DNA from: Clostridiaceae bacterium M8S5
GTDB taxonomy: Bacteria > Bacillota > Clostridia > Tissierellales > MCWD3
DNA length: 64,000 nucleotides
NCBI GenBank assembly: GCA_029227815.1
Contig: CP118523.1
Span: 2,294,001-2,358,000, forward strand
Reading direction: 5' to 3'
Part shown: one piece after another, positions 62,345 through 64,000 of the stretch
How the letters are laid out: each line of letters opens with the position of its first letter
Numbering within the stretch: the stretch's first letter is position 1
Notes under the pieces: generated by a model
Told to the model about the DNA's origin: nothing
The model's database searches: none
Seen by the model: only the letters and a program-made list of their open reading frames with translations
Translations under genes and position numbers: made by a program

Positions 62345-64000
62345 CTAATTTATATCAGGAGCAATGTGCCAATCTGAAAAAACATTACCTTCTATATTTA
62401 CTTTGTCACTTAAATTGATTCTCAACATACCGTCAGGTGTCCAACAATCTATTATTTTTGAGTATACTTCGTATTTTCCATCCGGATATGCTAGTGGTGT
62501 GAAATGTGTTCTACTATTAAATGTTGAATAGATATTTTCTTTAAATTCAAATGCTGTAGAACCTGTTTTCTCAAGTAATCGCCAATAGGTTTTATAGTTG
62601 AACTCTGGAAAGTATGTTACTACATTTTGAGCTATTGTATAATGGCTTGATGGAGCATTCGTTGTTATACCTGCATTAACTTTGATGTCTACTCCATATC
62701 CACTTGCTATTGTATACTGACCATAAGGTTCTTTTGCAGTGGGATTATGAATATCAGGTTTTAGTTTTACATCTGCATTAATACTTGCTGAATATCTAGT
62801 GTAAGTATAATCCCATTCTCCGAAGTCTTCCCAAAATCCCTCATCTATCCATTTATATCTATGTACTCTTGTAGTGCTACCATCTTTATTTGTTTTAGTA
62901 TAACACCCGCTATGATATTTTTTCCAATCTTCATGCCATCTATAATCCGAATCCCATACTGCACTGTATACTCCCCACTCTGCTGTTTTCTTATCTGCTT
63001 CATTTGGTAAGTTTGGTATTTTAAAATTATTCATGGTATCTGTTGGTCTTGGATCAGGTGGTACATTTTCTGATAAATCTTCTATCTTTACTTTAAAACT
63101 TGTACTTCTTCCCCCATCTTTTAATCTAGCTGAAGAATTTCCTGATATATTTACATTTACTAATACTTCGCATGGGTTACCAGGGGTTCTCCATTTGAGC
63201 CAAGCATATTGACTATCTCCACTAGGTAAAACTATTGGCATTGTTGTAGACTGTCCGTTTGCAGATATTGTTACATATGCTTTACCATCTGAAGGATTAG
63301 TATAAGCACTCTTTCTTGTGTCTGTTTCTTCATGACGTGTATCAGGTGTGATATCTCTATTACTAGCTTCTACCATAACAGAAGTAATAACATCGGTATT
63401 AACTCTATAGGTATAATCATAAGTTGTATCATTTTCTACAACATCTGTGCCATTAGCTTCAAGCATCCTCATACCTATTCCACCACCACTGATTATCCTA
63501 TCATCACTCCAATAAACTCCATCTTTTAATGGCTGAGTTACTGGAACACCGACCCAACTCTCTTCAAGTACAATAGAATTTGGTAAATCACTATGTGTCA
63601 TACCTGCTACATATTGACCTGTTTTACCCCAAAACCAATTGAAGTATCCAAGCTTTTGTGATAATGCATATTCTGTTGCTGTAAAAGCTATTGGTTGTCT
63701 GTAGCCTTTGCTGTTTGGTTTTGTGTAGGTTATTATCACTGGTTCGTAAATTACGAGCCAAGGAACTTTATTCTGATATTTTCCATTGATTTTGATTGGG
63801 AGTATTTCTTCTGGTGGGTAATAATCTGTAACTCCGTTTATGGTGAATCTTATATTTGAAACTAATGCTTGTCTTGTCGTTCCTTTTTGAGTTACAAAGG
63901 CATTTATTAGCATTTCTAATGTATTAACATCTCCAAAATACGACTTTACAGAGTCCAAATTTCCTCCATTAGTTATTGGAATTGGTGGCGGCGAATCATT
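62345..64000 (-). CDS. Large beta-rich protein of the ICE, N-terminus beyond the window
   Basis: Reading continues in frame past 63958 to the right edge (NDSPPPIPITNGG just before DSVKSYFGDV), so the start is outside. At least 550 residues are visible, rich in Tyr, Trp, Thr and Gly. Features include YYPPEEILPIKINGKYQ, WLKWRTPGNPCEVLVNVNIS and many beta-like repeats. I do not recognise the family with certainty. Such large secreted or surface proteins often accompany conjugation modules of Clostridia and may act in mating-pair contact. Confidence 0.6.
   Translation of the reverse strand, partial: NDSPPPIPITNGGNLDSVKSYFGDVNTLEMLINAFVTQKGTTRQALVSNIRFTINGVTDYYPPEEILPIKINGKYQNKVPWLVIYEPVIITYTKPNSKGYRQPIAFTATEYALSQKLGYFNWFWGKTGQYVAGMTHSDLPNSIVLEESWVGVPVTQPLKDGVYWSDDRIISGGGIGMRMLEANGTDVVENDTTYDYTYRVNTDVITSVMVEASNRDITPDTRHEETDTRKSAYTNPSDGKAYVTISANGQSTTMPIVLPSGDSQYAWLKWRTPGNPCEVLVNVNISGNSSARLKDGGRSTSFKVKIEDLSENVPPDPRPTDTMNNFKIPNLPNEADKKTAEWGVYSAVWDSDYRWHEDWKKYHSGCYTKTNKDGSTTRVHRYKWIDEGFWEDFGEWDYTYTRYSASINADVKLKPDIHNPTAKEPYGQYTIASGYGVDIKVNAGITTNAPSSHYTIAQNVVTYFPEFNYKTYWRLLEKTGSTAFEFKENIYSTFNSRTHFTPLAYPDGKYEVYSKIIDCWTPDGMLRINLSDKVNIEGNVFSDWHIAPDIN

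Overview
The window is very AT-rich DNA with strong AGGAGG ribosome binding sites, sigma-A-type promoters, Gram-positive mobile-element proteins and (at the left edge) a fragment of a sigma-70 factor. This points to a low-GC anaerobe of the class Clostridia; I cannot name the genus. Almost every gene is on the minus strand.

Region 1 (1-900) is debris: a short ORF resembling the start of an EVE-like domain, the last residues of a sigma factor cut off by a 40-bp repeat, and a decayed Rpn/PD-(D/E)XK transposase.

Region 2 (1081-19206) is a biosynthetic gene cluster that I read as an undescribed RiPP (ribosomally made, modified peptide) pathway. A 48-residue precursor (9607-9753) ends in Cys-Thr-Glu-Cys-Cys. 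Around it are a radical SAM enzyme with an N-terminal RRE-like domain, a SPASM radical SAM enzyme, three B12-type radical SAM enzymes, a PLP aminotransferase, two related SAM methyltransferases, an M16C zinc peptidase with an HxxEH site, a three-gene ABC exporter and an Asp/Glu-racemase-like protein. The long operon reads leftward from a consensus promoter at 17400-17428; a two-gene unit reads rightward from the same intergenic region.

Region 3 (19207-22022) holds IS debris, nadE and a broken adenylate kinase gene.

Region 4 (22021-41004) is the most unusual part: an integron-like gene-cassette array, all genes on the minus strand, separated by 105-200-bp imperfect palindromes with attC architecture (RYYYAAC / GTTRRRY core boxes and paired inner L boxes). 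No tyrosine integron integrase is present. Instead the upstream end abuts three tandem large serine recombinases (41290-46180). The 3' end of the last recombinase and its roughly 290-bp downstream segment, containing a conserved leftward promoter, occurs three times (22954-23391, 29321-30050, 41005 onward). Each copy joins a cassette at exactly the same core base. Cassette cargo: KAP NTPase, DUF4145, membrane protein, FRG protein, nuclease-like proteins, HNH nuclease, Fic fragment, kinase-like protein, Nif3-like protein, APH-like kinase, Nudix hydrolase, ATPase and a methyltransferase.

Region 5 (41005-64000) is an integrative conjugative element: the recombinase triplet, a DinG-like helicase, two small sigma-like regulators, a LlaJI-type restriction-modification cargo (51034-56702) and a conjugation module (MinD-like ATPase, VirB4, NlpC/P60 hydrolase, a large protein running off the right edge). 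Either the element inserted repeatedly at cassette core sites, or the serine recombinases are part of the cassette platform; the sequence alone does not decide between these.
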